NCBI RefSeq assembly: GCF_021295095.1
Contig: NZ_JAJLQX010000003.1
Span: 117,326-181,325, forward strand
Direction: 5' to 3'
Length of the DNA stretch: 64,000 bases
Source: Phocaeicola oris
GTDB taxonomy: Bacteria > Bacteroidota > Bacteroidia > Bacteroidales > Bacteroidaceae
Each line of letters begins with the position of its first letter. The first letter of the stretch is position 1. Both the position numbers and the translations under genes were made by a program. Below the pieces are notes generated by a model. That model worked only from the letters and a program-made list of their open reading frames with translations. It made no database searches and was not told where the DNA came from. Below are positions 1 through 9,311 of this stretch, piece by piece.

Positions 1-978
1 TGTCGCTTTTTCTATGGTAAACGGGAAACCAATCGGTTTATCCTGATGGCTATGCTTTACTTCCCCCGCACTTATTATATATATACCTTCATTCACAGGA
101 ATATCTTTATCCTCCGTAATATAAAACGAAAAGTTTTCTTTCGGATTGGCTTTCGCGTAAATTGCATAGGCTTTCTCTACATCAAGCAGCCGAGCCATTC
201 CATACACTCCATCCGCATTTGCACTTGGTCTAATCCATAAGGCATTGAATATACGGAAGTGCATTGCAACACCTGCCAATAATGTGATCTTCACTTCTTC
301 ATTATCAAAAAGTAATTCTTTTATTAGTAAATCATTACCTTTATACACAGTCATAACCAATCCAACCGTTTCACTCTGTTGTTTTACTGTCAGAAGTAAA
401 CCTTTATCTAAAAATAAATCGGATATAATATCTTGAAAATCATTATATGAGTGTTGGATACAGCAAGGCCTACTCCGAAGAGCCCTATTCAAATAATTAA
501 AAACATCCGGATTACATTTCGAACAAATCAAATGATATTTTTTGTTCCATTGATTCCGTTCATAATCAAACAGAAAAGAATCTAAACTCAATTTTTCTGT
601 AGCAAACTTGAACACAGAAGCATACCCCGAAACCTGATAATAATGAAAAAGCCAGTCTTCTGCAGGAATCAATGTGGAGAAAAGCGCGTCATTCGCTCTT
701 ATCTTCCGGTGAGCCTCTGTAAGCAACCGACGCATGAACCCTTGCTTTCGATAATCCGGATGAGTACAAGCTCCGGAGACATAAGCTACTTTTATGGTCG
801 CATTAAAAAAAGTCATATCATAAGGTATCATCTGCAAAGCGGAAACTACTCTCCCGTCCTTACGTATATCCACATTGATATCATCGGAATAACGACGACT
901 GAAATACAAATCAATGAATTCCTCAGGATCGTTAAAGCACGTCTTCCAGAGCTCCCTTATTTCACTTTTTGTGGTCAT
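1..978 (-). CDS. GNAT-family N-acetyltransferase (3' end outside window)
   Basis: The minus strand is open from an ATG at 978 to the window edge, about 326 codons without a stop. The protein begins MTTKSEIRELW and has a GNAT-like acetyl-CoA region near residues 70-90 (SGACTHPDYRKQGFMRRLL), including the RKQG turn typical of the pyrophosphate-binding loop. Length and layout resemble the two-lobed Eis-like GNAT proteins of Bacteroidota, but the C-terminus lies outside the window. The start overlaps the stop of the upstream DUF2156 gene by 17 nt, so the two are probably co-transcribed and translationally coupled. The substrate is not known. The family call is fairly safe; the role is open. Confidence 0.75.
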   Translation of the reverse strand, partial: MTTKSEIRELWKTCFNDPEEFIDLYFSRRYSDDINVDIRKDGRVVSALQMIPYDMTFFNATIKVAYVSGACTHPDYRKQGFMRRLLTEAHRKIRANDALFSTLIPAEDWLFHYYQVSGYASVFKFATEKLSLDSFLFDYERNQWNKKYHLICSKCNPDVFNYLNRALRSRPCCIQHSYNDFQDIISDLFLDKGLLLTVKQQSETVGLVMTVYKGNDLLIKELLFDNEEVKITLLAGVAMHFRIFNALWIRPSANADGVYGMARLLDVEKAYAIYAKANPKENFSFYITEDKDIPVNEGIYIISAGEVKHSHQDKPIGFPFTIEKAT

Positions 979-1864
979 TATACTCAGCAATAAATTTCTC
1001 TAAAAGAATAGTTGGTTGATACGATAGTTTAGCTTTTCGCAAACCATCTATTCCTAAATCCTCTTCCCTATTAATATAGGTATACTGTTCGGCTATATGA
1101 TTAGCATATTCATAATTAATCATCGCATAAGAACCTTCTATATCGGTATCCGCCTTTTCAACACATGTATCCCATGTATTATAATTAATAGCTGCCCCAT
1201 AAGTGAAAGCGCAAATTTTGCCACCCACATGAAGTACTCCGCCCGTAATATCCAACTCTTTAATATGCTTCAAGGCATAAGTCATGGAACATCGTTCTTC
1301 TAATAACGCGTCCCGTTCTTTTCCAGAGCTTTCAGTATACCACTCCGATTCTAAACGGAGACATTCAGGAACCAGTTCCGGAGTCAGTTCTATATACTCA
1401 TAATCCGGATACGTCCGTTTAAACTTATTCACATGATTACGTTTAGGCTGATATTTCTTCCCTTTCAGAGTCGCCAGATCTTCTCGTAAATATATATAAT
1501 CAAAGAAATCTCTATCTTCTGTGAAAGTAAACTTATCCGGCATAGCTTCTTCCAAATCAGTTCTCATATTCTCACAAACACCATGTAAACGTAATGGAGC
1601 ACCCAACGACTCGGAATCAGCAACCATTGCCTCTAATACAGGACGCAGATTACCATTACCTACCGGAAGCATATAAACAAGACGCTTTCCCGAATAGAAA
1701 CGAAACAGGAGATAATCATTCATCACAGCATACTGAGTCTTATAAACAAAAATCCAACTGCAAAGATTCGCGAACAGAAGATCGCAGTTCCTACGTGTAC
1801 TGTTTAAAGTAAAATGTTGGATTATATCTTTATCCGCAAGCGTTACAGCTTTAAAGTTTAACAT
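962..1864 (-). CDS. DUF2156 (phosphatidylglycerol lysyltransferase C-terminal-like) protein
   Basis: A protein of 300 residues if the start is taken at the internal ATG at 1864 (MLNFKAVTLADKD). The frame stays open to 1927, but that extension reads as an odd hydrophobic leader and is probably not translated. Conserved-looking stretches include YQPKRNHVNKF near residue 150 and REEDLGIDGLRKAKLSY near the C-terminus, both typical of Bacteroidota DUF2156 proteins, which share an acyltransferase (GNAT-like) fold with the catalytic part of MprF. No membrane domain is attached, so this is a soluble stand-alone form. It sits upstream of a GNAT gene with overlapping ends. Aminoacyl- or acyl-transfer is a family-level inference; the substrate is unknown. 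Confidence 0.7.
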   Translation of the reverse strand: MLNFKAVTLADKDIIQHFTLNSTRRNCDLLFANLCSWIFVYKTQYAVMNDYLLFRFYSGKRLVYMLPVGNGNLRPVLEAMVADSESLGAPLRLHGVCENMRTDLEEAMPDKFTFTEDRDFFDYIYLREDLATLKGKKYQPKRNHVNKFKRTYPDYEYIELTPELVPECLRLESEWYTESSGKERDALLEERCSMTYALKHIKELDITGGVLHVGGKICAFTYGAAINYNTWDTCVEKADTDIEGSYAMINYEYANHIAEQYTYINREEDLGIDGLRKAKLSYQPTILLEKFIAEYNDHKK

Positions 1865-1977
1865 GATACAAAGAGTTAAATATGGGCACAAAATTAATAA
1901 AAGTTTTTCGCTGTATCGAATACTCACATAAATAAAAAATAATATTCATTTTGCAAGGTCTATATGACAATTTTGAC

Positions 1978-1985
1978 TATTTTTG
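1978..1985 (+). promoter_or_regulatory. Candidate -7 box upstream of pta
   Basis: TATTTTTG fits the Bacteroidales -7 consensus TAnnTTTG and lies 41 nt before the chosen pta start. The best upstream TTTG is 24 nt away, longer than the usual 19-21, so only the -7 element is well supported. Confidence 0.4.
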
Positions 1986-2026
1986 TAGTCAATAAAAACG
2001 ATTACATCAGTAAATATAATATTATC

Positions 2027-3040
2027 ATGGATTTATTTACAAGACTTATTGATCGCGCAAAAGCAAACAAACAGCGCATTGTTCTTCCGGAAGGTACTGA
2101 AGAACGTACTTTGAAAGCAGCCGACCGTGCATTGGCTGATGGTATAGCAGACCTGATCATTATTGGTAATGAAGCTGAGATTAAAGGTTTGGCAAATGAA
2201 TGGGGATTAAAAAACATTGATAAAGCAATCGTCCTTGATCCCGCTACCAATCCTAAGAAAGAAGAATACGCTCAACTGTTAGCCGAACTTCGTAAGAAAA
2301 AAGGTATGACCATGGAAGAAGCTCGCGAGAAGATGCTTGACCCGCTCTACTTAGGATGTATGATTATTAAAACCGGTGGTGCCGATGGACAATTGGCAGG
2401 TGCACGTAACACAACCGGTAATGTGCTTCGTCCTGCATTACAAATTATTAAGACTGCTCCCTGCATCACATGCGTTTCCGGAGGCATGATTTTGGTTACA
2501 GAAGCTACAGAATACGGTGATAATGGCGTCGTTGTTATAGGTGACGTAGCTGTTACCCCTGTTCCTGAAACAAACCAATTGGCTCAAATCGCTATATGTA
2601 CAGCTCAAACGGCAAAGAATATCGCCGGTATTGAACCACGCGTAGCTATGTTGAGCTTCTCAACAAAAGGTTCTGCCAAACATGAAGTTGTAGATAAAGT
2701 GGTTGAAGCTTTAAGTATGGCCAAACAAATGGACCCTAATTTACTTATTGACGGTGAATTACAGGCCGACGCAGCTTTAGTTCCAAAAGTAGGCGCGACA
2801 AAAGCTCCGAATTCTCCTGTAGCCGGTAAAGCAAATGTTTTAATTGCGCCATGTCTGGAAGTTGGAAACATAGCTTATAAGCTGGTTGAACGTTTAGGTC
2901 ATGCAACTGCCGTTGGTCCTATCCTTCAGGGTATTGCGCGTCCGGTAAACGACCTGTCTCGTGGTTGCTCTGTAGACGATATATATAAAATGATTGCCAT
3001 TACAGCCAATCAAGCAATTGCTGCTAAAGAAAACAAATAA
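2027..3040 (+). CDS. pta: Phosphate acetyltransferase
   Basis: Interconverts acetyl-CoA and acetyl phosphate, the first step of acetate formation. The chosen start at 2027 (MDLFTRLIDRAK) gives 337 residues, the usual length of the short single-domain form. An in-frame ATG at 1964 lies upstream of the candidate -7 box and would add an unusual leader. Family signatures visible are LPEGTEERTLKAA near residue 20, GGADGQLAGA near 120 and DGELQADAAL near 245. There is no N-terminal DRTGG/CobB-like extension of the long Pta type. ackA follows on the same strand after 62 nt, giving the standard pta-ackA pair used for substrate-level ATP formation in anaerobic metabolism. Confidence 0.97.
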   Translation: MDLFTRLIDRAKANKQRIVLPEGTEERTLKAADRALADGIADLIIIGNEAEIKGLANEWGLKNIDKAIVLDPATNPKKEEYAQLLAELRKKKGMTMEEAREKMLDPLYLGCMIIKTGGADGQLAGARNTTGNVLRPALQIIKTAPCITCVSGGMILVTEATEYGDNGVVVIGDVAVTPVPETNQLAQIAICTAQTAKNIAGIEPRVAMLSFSTKGSAKHEVVDKVVEALSMAKQMDPNLLIDGELQADAALVPKVGATKAPNSPVAGKANVLIAPCLEVGNIAYKLVERLGHATAVGPILQGIARPVNDLSRGCSVDDIYKMIAITANQAIAAKENK

Positions 3041-3102
3041 TAACCATATAGATGAAAGAGCCGGATGTATCCGATTCCTATCATCTTTTTATAAAAAAGC
3101 GT

Positions 3103-4314
3103 ATGAAAATTTTAGTTCTAAACTGCGGAAGCTCTTCTATCAAATATAAATTGTTTGATATGCCCGCAGGAAATGTAATTGCAAGTGGTGGCGTAGAAAA
3201 GCTTGGACTTCCGGGATCTTTCTTACAATTCAAGCTATCCAATGGAGAGAAGAAAACATTAGAGAAAGAGATGGCTGAACATACCGCCGGTATTGAATTC
3301 ATTCTTGAAACTTTGGTCAATCCGGAATATGGCGCAATCAAATCATTAAATGAGATTGACGCTGTCGGTCATCGCATTGTCCATGGTGGCGAACATTTCA
3401 ATCAATCTGTTTTGCTGACAGATGAGATATTGAAAGTCATTGAGTCGTGTAACGACTTAGCCCCGCTCCATAATCCGGCTAATCTGAAAGGTGTTGCCGC
3501 TGTAACGAAAGCATTACCAAAAGTTCCACAAGTAGGAGTCTTCGATACTGCATTCCATCAAACCATGCCTGATTATGCCTATCTCTATGCCATTCCTTAT
3601 GATTTATATAAAAAGTATAGTATTCGCCGTTATGGATTCCATGGAACATCGCATCGTTACGTTTCACAACGTGCCTGTGAGTTCCTCGGTATCAAACCGG
3701 AAGGCACACGCATAATTACATGTCATATCGGTAATGGCGCTTCTATCGCTGCTATTAAGGATGGTAAATGTATAGATACTTCTATGGGACTTACCCCTTT
3801 GGAAGGTTGCGTGATGGGTACTCGTAGTGGAGACATCGACCCGGGAGCCGTTATTTATATGATGGAGAAACTTGGATTGGACGCAAAAGGCATCTCAAAC
3901 TTACTGAACAAAGAATCCGGAATGTTGGGCATCACCGGCATCTCTTCTGATATGCGTGAAATTGAAGACGCTATTGCACAAGGCAATCAACGAGCTGTCT
4001 TAGCAGAACAAATCTATTTCTACCGTATACGTAAATACATTGGCGCGTATGCTGCTGCGTTAGGTGGTGTAGATGTCCTTGCTTTTGCCGGTGGTGTTGG
4101 TGAAAACCAGTGGGATTCTCGTGAATACAGTTGCGAAGGCATGGAATTCTTAGGCATTAAACTTGACAAAGAATTCAACCGGACCATTCATCGGGGAACT
4201 TTGAAAGAATGTATTGTTTCAACTCCCGATTCAAAAACCAAGATTGTTGTTATCCCTACCGACGAGGAACTGATGATTGCAACAGACACAAAGAATATCT
4301 TAGAGAACAAATAA
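3103..4314 (+). CDS. ackA: Acetate kinase
   Basis: Transfers phosphate from acetyl phosphate to ADP, giving acetate and ATP in the cytoplasm. The chosen start (MKILVLNCGSSS) gives 403 residues, the family norm; the frame extends to 3052 but the added residues do not resemble AckA. Clear family motifs are the N-terminal NCGSSSIKY phosphate loop, YGFHGTSHRYV near residue 170 and GTRSGDIDPG near 240, plus the C-terminal AGGVGEN adenosine loop. It is the second gene of the pta-ackA operon, and a hairpin right after the stop probably ends the transcript. Confidence 0.97.
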   Translation: MKILVLNCGSSSIKYKLFDMPAGNVIASGGVEKLGLPGSFLQFKLSNGEKKTLEKEMAEHTAGIEFILETLVNPEYGAIKSLNEIDAVGHRIVHGGEHFNQSVLLTDEILKVIESCNDLAPLHNPANLKGVAAVTKALPKVPQVGVFDTAFHQTMPDYAYLYAIPYDLYKKYSIRRYGFHGTSHRYVSQRACEFLGIKPEGTRIITCHIGNGASIAAIKDGKCIDTSMGLTPLEGCVMGTRSGDIDPGAVIYMMEKLGLDAKGISNLLNKESGMLGITGISSDMREIEDAIAQGNQRAVLAEQIYFYRIRKYIGAYAAALGGVDVLAFAGGVGENQWDSREYSCEGMEFLGIKLDKEFNRTIHRGTLKECIVSTPDSKTKIVVIPTDEELMIATDTKNILENK

Positions 4315-4326
4315 TTGTTCCTTAAC

Positions 4327-4374
4327 AAAATAAGATGAGGGTGTATCTATGATGATATGCTCTCATTTTATTTT
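4327..4374 (+). terminator. Hairpin downstream of ackA
   Basis: Arms 4327-4339 and 4362-4374 can form a 13-bp stem with one G-U pair, starting 12 nt after the ackA stop. The 3' arm contains the T-rich run. It is a plausible intrinsic terminator, although the loop (about 22 nt) is long. Confidence 0.5.
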
Positions 4375-4376
4375 CG

Positions 4377-4681
4377 TCAAAAGATACGTCGCGACATATT
4401 TGAACGGTGCTTTATTATTTCCAGACAAGTTCTCAGGTCCATGAGTGTCTTTTTAGAATCCACTGCTTTCAGGACAGTATAATAATCAGTCTTTTTGTTG
4501 TTGACTATCTATCCTTTTCTATCTATTTTAACGTGAGTTCGACGAATTCAAAATAATGTAAGCCGCATATCTCCGCAGCTTCTTAAACAGACACGCAAAT
4601 CTTTGAAGAAATCAATGGTACGCGGCTACTACCCCGATACGTAGGAACAAAGAAAGTGGCCATATATGTTGCCGTATTCAT
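4377..4681 (-). pseudogene. Possible decayed small gene
   Basis: On the minus strand two open fragments lie in line. One starts at ATG 4681 (or 4663, MATFFVPTYRG) and stops at 4583; the other runs from about 4510 to a stop at 4377 and reads like ordinary protein (TDYYTVLKAVDSKKTLMD) but lacks a sensible start. Together they may be one broken gene with a frameshift and in-frame stops. I do not recognise the family. It could equally be chance open frames in a 1 kb gap. Confidence 0.2.
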
Positions 4682-4698
4682 CAAAAGAATTTTTCGTT

Positions 4699-4842
4699 TC
4701 ACAGATGTGATACATTCGTTTCACAGATGTGATACATTCGTTTCACAGATGTGATACACTTGTTTCACTGATGTGAGTCACTTGTTTCACCTATGTGAAA
4801 CAAGTAGATTATACGTATGAGTTGAGTGATTCATACGGTTCT
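4699..4842. repeat. 22-bp phased palindrome array, locus 1
   Basis: Seven cores start every 22 bp (4699, 4721, 4743, 4765, 4787, 4809, 4831). The first five are of the TCAC....GTGA flavour (TCACAGATGTGA three times, then variants). The sixth is TTATACGTATGA, the other flavour, in the same register. The seventh keeps only the left half (TCATACGG). Spacers are 10 nt, for example TACATTCGTT. The array lies between the convergent ackA and flavodoxin genes. The left flank (TTCATCAAAAGA...TTCGTT) is shared with the array near 27.9 kb. Confidence 0.9.
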
Positions 4843-5233
4843 CTTTTACTAATCTCTTTATGACAATTTTAAAGAACCTGATAAAAAGAGAAAAACATCG
4901 TTTTAAACATACTATAAGGTCGTATTCCATCTTTGTAGATTTCTACATAGGCTTCCTGTTATTTCATCGAATTCACGTAATTTTAAAATGCCACAACGCA
5001 ATTTGCTCCTTTTACTCCCTATCATAGCTTGGGATTTATCATATTGCTACAATAATTTACTGTTGACATGATTCTAAATACAGAAATCTGTCGGGTAATA
5101 TAATATTATGAAATAATGTACATAGTACCATGAGTCAATATTTTATATCAGACACATCGAAAAGACCGCTTTGGAAAGAAGCCATAGTGAACCTCTCACA
5201 TTTATTTAATTTACCATCAAGAGATAAAAAAAG

Positions 5234-5289
5234 TGACGCGCACGAATCGATTGACTCATACGCATCACCGGATAAATACTTCTGATATA
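5234..5289. repeat. 22-bp phased palindrome array, short copy (locus 1b)
   Basis: Two cores, TGACGCGCACGA (5234) and TCATACGCATCA (5256), and a terminal unit ACTTCTGATATA (5278), all in 22-bp register. The terminal unit matches the right ends of the arrays at 18.2 kb and 27.9 kb (ACTTCTGATGA-like), suggesting a defined element boundary. It shares the ackA-flavodoxin gap with the larger array at 4699. The rest of this gap (4850-5230) shows no gene I can support. Confidence 0.75.
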
Positions 5290-5361
5290 TTTTCATAAAT
5301 TCATGGGCATCATCCTGTCATTTAGTTTTGACACCTTCTATTTTGTGTTTAAATAACGAAC

Positions 5362-5868
5362 TTATGATAATTGAGACTTAATTGTATTTAACCAAGCGTC
5401 TATTCGAGCACCTGTTTTATCCGGCTCATTCACTTCATCCAGTGCCAAACCGACAAACATATCATCAACTACAGCTTCAGAATCATCGTATGTATATCCG
5501 GCAGTCGGGACTTGACCAATAACTTTTGCTCCACTCTCCTTTATTATATTATAAAGCTCACCCATTCCGCCACAGAAAGTGTCAGAATAATCACTTGAAT
5601 CCCCACAACCAAAAAGAGCTACGGTTTTATCTTTCAAATCAGCAGACGCTAATATTTTAACTCCATCATACCAATCATCCTGTAGTTCCCCAACACCCCA
5701 TGTGGAAGTACCGAGAAGTAAATTCTGATAACCATTTAGTTGTTCAGCGTTAAGTTTGGCTACATCAATTATATCAGAAGAATCCAAACCCAACTCTTTA
5801 CCAATCCGAGCAGCAAGTTCCTGACAAGTACCCGTTGAAGAACCATAAATAATACATGTTTTATTCAT
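5362..5868 (-). CDS. fldA: Flavodoxin (long-chain type)
   Basis: A 168-residue FMN-binding electron carrier, starting at 5868 (MNKTCIIYGSSTG); the frame extends to 5937, but the promoter lies inside that extension and excludes it. The FMN phosphate loop YGSSTGTC is at residues 8-15, followed by the flavin-flanking loops GTSTWGVGEL (about 57-66) and GCGDSSDYSDTFCGG (about 95-110). The loop inserted in the last strand marks the long-chain class used by anaerobes in place of ferredoxin. It is a single-gene transcript with its own good promoter at 5907-5937. The redox partner cannot be told from context. Confidence 0.95.
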   Translation of the reverse strand: MNKTCIIYGSSTGTCQELAARIGKELGLDSSDIIDVAKLNAEQLNGYQNLLLGTSTWGVGELQDDWYDGVKILASADLKDKTVALFGCGDSSDYSDTFCGGMGELYNIIKESGAKVIGQVPTAGYTYDDSEAVVDDMFVGLALDEVNEPDKTGARIDAWLNTIKSQLS

Positions 5869-5906
5869 ACTTTCTATTCCTTTAATATTAGTCTGTTTAT
5901 TGATTA

Positions 5907-5937
5907 CAAAATTAGATGAAAACCGAAAGCCACTCAA
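5907..5937 (-). promoter_or_regulatory. Promoter of the flavodoxin gene
   Basis: Reading the minus strand: TTG (5937-5935), 20-nt spacer, TAATTTTG (5914-5907). This fits the Bacteroidales -33/-7 consensus and places transcription start about 30 nt before the flavodoxin ATG at 5868. Confidence 0.7.
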
Positions 5938-6033
5938 TACCTAAAAATAATGATTTAAATAAAACGTATTGCTCTCTAATGAAAACAAGGAACTACGCCG
6001 GTTACATTAGCAATATTTTTACATAACCAATTA

Positions 6034-8826
6034 TTAATAGGCAGCATCTGATGAATAATCCTTAACTACAAATCGGTAGGTGCCTGAACCAACAGTCAAT
6101 CGTAGTTTTGAATCGAATTGATCTACATTTATATCTTTCTTTTGAGAAACAGGCTCACCAAAATCAGTAACATTTGTTATATCTTTCGTTGGAAGAACAA
6201 TCTTTGCGTTAGAATTTGCAGGGATTGTTACATCCAAAATATAATCAGCCCCTTTCAACTCCCATTTACACAAAATTGTTCCATAGGATGATTCGTATGA
6301 TGTTGTAACAGTTGTGACATCTCCTACTACTGACGGATTAATTAACACTTCGCTAAATGCCACCGACTCATCCGACTGTTTGATACCACCTAATCCGCTA
6401 AACAGCCATTCCATTAAATGCCCTAACATAAAGTGGTTATTGGATACAAATCCATAAGCCTGCCACGATTCTGTCAATGCCGTAGCTCCATGTGCCAACT
6501 GCCAACCATATCCCGGAACATCGTATTTGCAGTTCATATCATAGATAACATCCGATCGACCATATTTTTGCAATATTTGAAGAACATAGCGATAACCTAC
6601 ATCCCCTGCGGTCAGTGCGTTGTTTCTTCCTTGAATATCCTCAACCAGATTATGAAGTATATTACCGGCATATTCTTTATCCACAAGTCCGACAAATAAA
6701 GGCATCGCATTAGCGGTCTGACTATTTCGATCTATTTTCTTTGTTTGTTGATCAAAATAATGATTATTGAACGACTGCTTAATTTTTACAGCCAAAGCAG
6801 CATACTCAGAAGCATCGCTTGCATTACCCAGTACTGTTGCTATCTTCTGCATGATAGTTACATCATAATAATATACTGCCGTAGCTGTAACACCATTCGA
6901 TGTCAACTGAGAATATCCCGGGTCTTTCGGTCCAATATCAAACCAATCACCTAATCCATAAGCAATGATATGATCATTTGCTTTTGAGGAAAGATAATCT
7001 ATATAACGCTTCATTGAAGGATAAAAATTCTCAAAATTACTTTTATCCCCGTAGAACTTATAGGCATACCATGCAGAAATAATAAACGCGCTGCCCCATT
7101 CCGGAGTATCCTCGAATCCATTGGCAAAACGAACATACTCGGGAGCAATGGTAGGAATACAACCATCTGCACGCTGTGATGTATTCATATCGTTCTCCAA
7201 CTTCTCATATAAACGAGACATATTATACCTATATAATAAGGAATACATCATTAAATGATCTTGCTCCAGCCAACCCAATTTCTCTCTATGAGGGCAATCA
7301 GTCAGAACACTTGACATGTTACTTCGCATCGCCCAATCAATTAAAGTATAAATCCGGTTGAACAAAGGCTTGGAACAATAGAATGAACCCGCTTCCGGAG
7401 CAGAATTACAAGTATGCAAACTTGCTAAAGCTATTATCTCCGGCTGGTTACATGTATTTTCTTTTCCTACGGGAACAGCACCCTCCACCTGAACATACCT
7501 AAATCCATAATACGTAAACTGAGGTTGCCAAGTCTCTTCTTTTCCACCCTTCGTCTTATAAAGGAAATAGTACGGCTGTCCTGTTGCGCTCTGATTAACG
7601 GTACTATCCGGATTCAGAAGTTCGGCCGGACGAAGCAATATGTTTTTTGAATCAGCCGACTTTACTGTCAATCTCACAATTCCTGACAGGTTCTGACCAA
7701 AATCATAAACCCAGCCTTTTGTATTCTTGAATACTCTCACCGGTTGAAGAACAGAATGAATAGTAATAGGATTATCTTTTTCTGATTGCATCTTCGGATT
7801 ATAATCTGTAATAACAACCGACTGCCACTTACTATCATCATAATTCACATCTTTCCAACCGGCTAACTCTTTCGTCGCGTCATAATCTTCACCTCCATAA
7901 ATACTGGAGAAAGTAATCGGACTGTCGGTAGCTTTCCAAGACTTATCTGTTACAATATATGCAGTCGTACCATCGGAATATTCCAAGCGAAGCATCATCT
8001 TTAACTTAGGAGCTCCATAAGAAGTAATCAACTTATAATAACGATCGTTGGGTATGTTATAAAATCCATTACCCAACATCACTCCTAAAACATTCTCTCC
8101 ATCCTTTAAGTTCTCAGTTACATTAAAAGGAACATATAAGACTTCCTTGTCAAACTTTGTCCATCCCGGATCCAAGAAATGATTTCCTACTTTCTTGCCA
8201 TTGATAAAGAAATCAAACTGGCCTACTCCCGATACATAAGCAATGGCCTTAGCTAAAGACTTCTTCAAAGAGAACGTCCTCCGGAACTGAGGCAACTTAT
8301 AATTCCCAAACTGTTGGCCGCCAAAACGCTTTTGGGCTTCACCGTTATCGTTTACCGGCGGAAGGAACTCGAAAGCCTTATTATCTTTCTGCAATGCAAT
8401 CCATTTTGCATTTTGCCAGTCCGACTCTGAAAGGACACCCATTGAGAAAGAATAGATCTCACTCCAATTTGAAACCTTTCCGTTCTTATCCCATGTCCTA
8501 ACCCTCCAATAATAAGTAATCATAGCATTCAACTTGTTTCCGGAATAAGGAACCAAAACAGACTGACGGCTAATCACCTTTCCACTATCCCACATATTAG
8601 CCATATCTATTTTCGAAGCATCATCAGCAACTTCTATCTGATAGGCTGACTGTACAAAGTTCCGCTCTTCAGAGAAATGTTTCCAACTAAAACGAGGATT
8701 CGAAGTTTCAACTCCAAGCGGAGCTTTATCTAATTCGCATGTCAAATCGTACACAGAAAATGACGACAAAACAAAAAACAAAAGTAAACAACAAGGAATA
8801 CTCAAAAGGTAGTTCAATTTTATCAT
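6034..8826 (-). CDS. Alpha-L-rhamnosidase, glycoside hydrolase family 78
   Basis: A 930-residue secreted enzyme that should release terminal alpha-L-rhamnose from plant glycans, flavonoid glycosides or bacterial polysaccharides. An N-terminal signal peptide (MIKLNYLLSIPCCLLLFF) is followed by fibronectin-like and carbohydrate-binding beta domains to about residue 480, then the alpha/alpha barrel. The GH78 signature DCPHREKLGW is at 510-519, with likely catalytic acids D510, E515 and nearby D523. The base glutamate is in ATALTESW (E786). A C-terminal beta-sandwich ends the protein. It stands alone, 165 nt upstream of flavodoxin, with its own promoter, and no susC/D pair is adjacent. The family call is firm; the natural substrate is not known. 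Confidence 0.93.
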   Translation of the reverse strand: MIKLNYLLSIPCCLLLFFVLSSFSVYDLTCELDKAPLGVETSNPRFSWKHFSEERNFVQSAYQIEVADDASKIDMANMWDSGKVISRQSVLVPYSGNKLNAMITYYWRVRTWDKNGKVSNWSEIYSFSMGVLSESDWQNAKWIALQKDNKAFEFLPPVNDNGEAQKRFGGQQFGNYKLPQFRRTFSLKKSLAKAIAYVSGVGQFDFFINGKKVGNHFLDPGWTKFDKEVLYVPFNVTENLKDGENVLGVMLGNGFYNIPNDRYYKLITSYGAPKLKMMLRLEYSDGTTAYIVTDKSWKATDSPITFSSIYGGEDYDATKELAGWKDVNYDDSKWQSVVITDYNPKMQSEKDNPITIHSVLQPVRVFKNTKGWVYDFGQNLSGIVRLTVKSADSKNILLRPAELLNPDSTVNQSATGQPYYFLYKTKGGKEETWQPQFTYYGFRYVQVEGAVPVGKENTCNQPEIIALASLHTCNSAPEAGSFYCSKPLFNRIYTLIDWAMRSNMSSVLTDCPHREKLGWLEQDHLMMYSLLYRYNMSRLYEKLENDMNTSQRADGCIPTIAPEYVRFANGFEDTPEWGSAFIISAWYAYKFYGDKSNFENFYPSMKRYIDYLSSKANDHIIAYGLGDWFDIGPKDPGYSQLTSNGVTATAVYYYDVTIMQKIATVLGNASDASEYAALAVKIKQSFNNHYFDQQTKKIDRNSQTANAMPLFVGLVDKEYAGNILHNLVEDIQGRNNALTAGDVGYRYVLQILQKYGRSDVIYDMNCKYDVPGYGWQLAHGATALTESWQAYGFVSNNHFMLGHLMEWLFSGLGGIKQSDESVAFSEVLINPSVVGDVTTVTTSYESSYGTILCKWELKGADYILDVTIPANSNAKIVLPTKDITNVTDFGEPVSQKKDINVDQFDSKLRLTVGSGTYRFVVKDYSSDAAY

Positions 8827-8933
8827 ATAGTATTATATTTAATTGTATTCATCCAAAGATTACGTTTTAGCAAACTGCCAACCACCAACTTTCATTTGCA
8901 GTAACAGAAAACTCTCTTTCGTTGATTGAATTG

Positions 8934-8964
8934 CAAATTTAAAATAAGTCACGGGAAATACAAA
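8934..8964 (-). promoter_or_regulatory. Promoter of the GH78 gene
   Basis: On the minus strand TTTG (8964-8961), 19-nt spacer, TAAATTTG (8941-8934), an almost perfect Bacteroidales promoter about 108 nt before the rhamnosidase ATG. The 485-bp divergent gap to hmuY (8827-9311) holds this promoter and the hmu promoter; I see no further gene in it. Confidence 0.7.
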
Positions 8965-9243
8965 CACTCTCTTCGTCGATTTAATCTACTTGAACCATCT
9001 TCTTTTGCTTGTTTATTATATGAAGACTCTTCCCTGCACAACAGGAAACTACCTAAAAGTTGGTACAGTGCTCCTACACACAAGAAATAGGTACTTAAAA
9101 AACAAAAGAATACCTTTTCAAACGATATTCCATAAACAGATACCTATAAATCTGTATTCTCTATAATAGCACATTACTCCTTTTAGGTTAAATTATCAAA
9201 TTACTTTAGGCTTTTTACTGCTGTTTTTACTTGTTTTTAGGTA

Positions 9244-9274
9244 TTGATGCTATTTCTATTTCACCATACTTTTG
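9244..9274 (+). promoter_or_regulatory. Promoter of the hmu operon
   Basis: TTG (9244-9246), 20-nt spacer, TACTTTTG (9267-9274), 37 nt before the hmuY ATG. Iron or haem control is expected from the operon type, but I could not pick out a convincing Fur box. Confidence 0.7.
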
Positions 9275-9311
9275 CAATCGAAAATATAAACTATAAAAAC
9301 AACAAAAAATT

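Noticed and set aside
643-993. Plus-strand frame of 116 codons
   Set aside because: It is antisense to the GNAT gene, whose minus-strand frame is long, uninterrupted and has clear family motifs.
1964-2026. N-terminal extension of pta
   Set aside because: The extra 21 residues lie over the candidate -7 box and do not resemble Pta N-termini.
5130-5285. A 51-residue open frame (MSQYFISDTSKRP...)
   Set aside because: It runs through the short palindrome array, has no promoter match and no recognisable family. It is most likely a chance frame.
9100-9300. Fur box upstream of hmuY
   Set aside because: I expected one for a haem operon, but no stretch matches the 19-bp inverted repeat convincingly.
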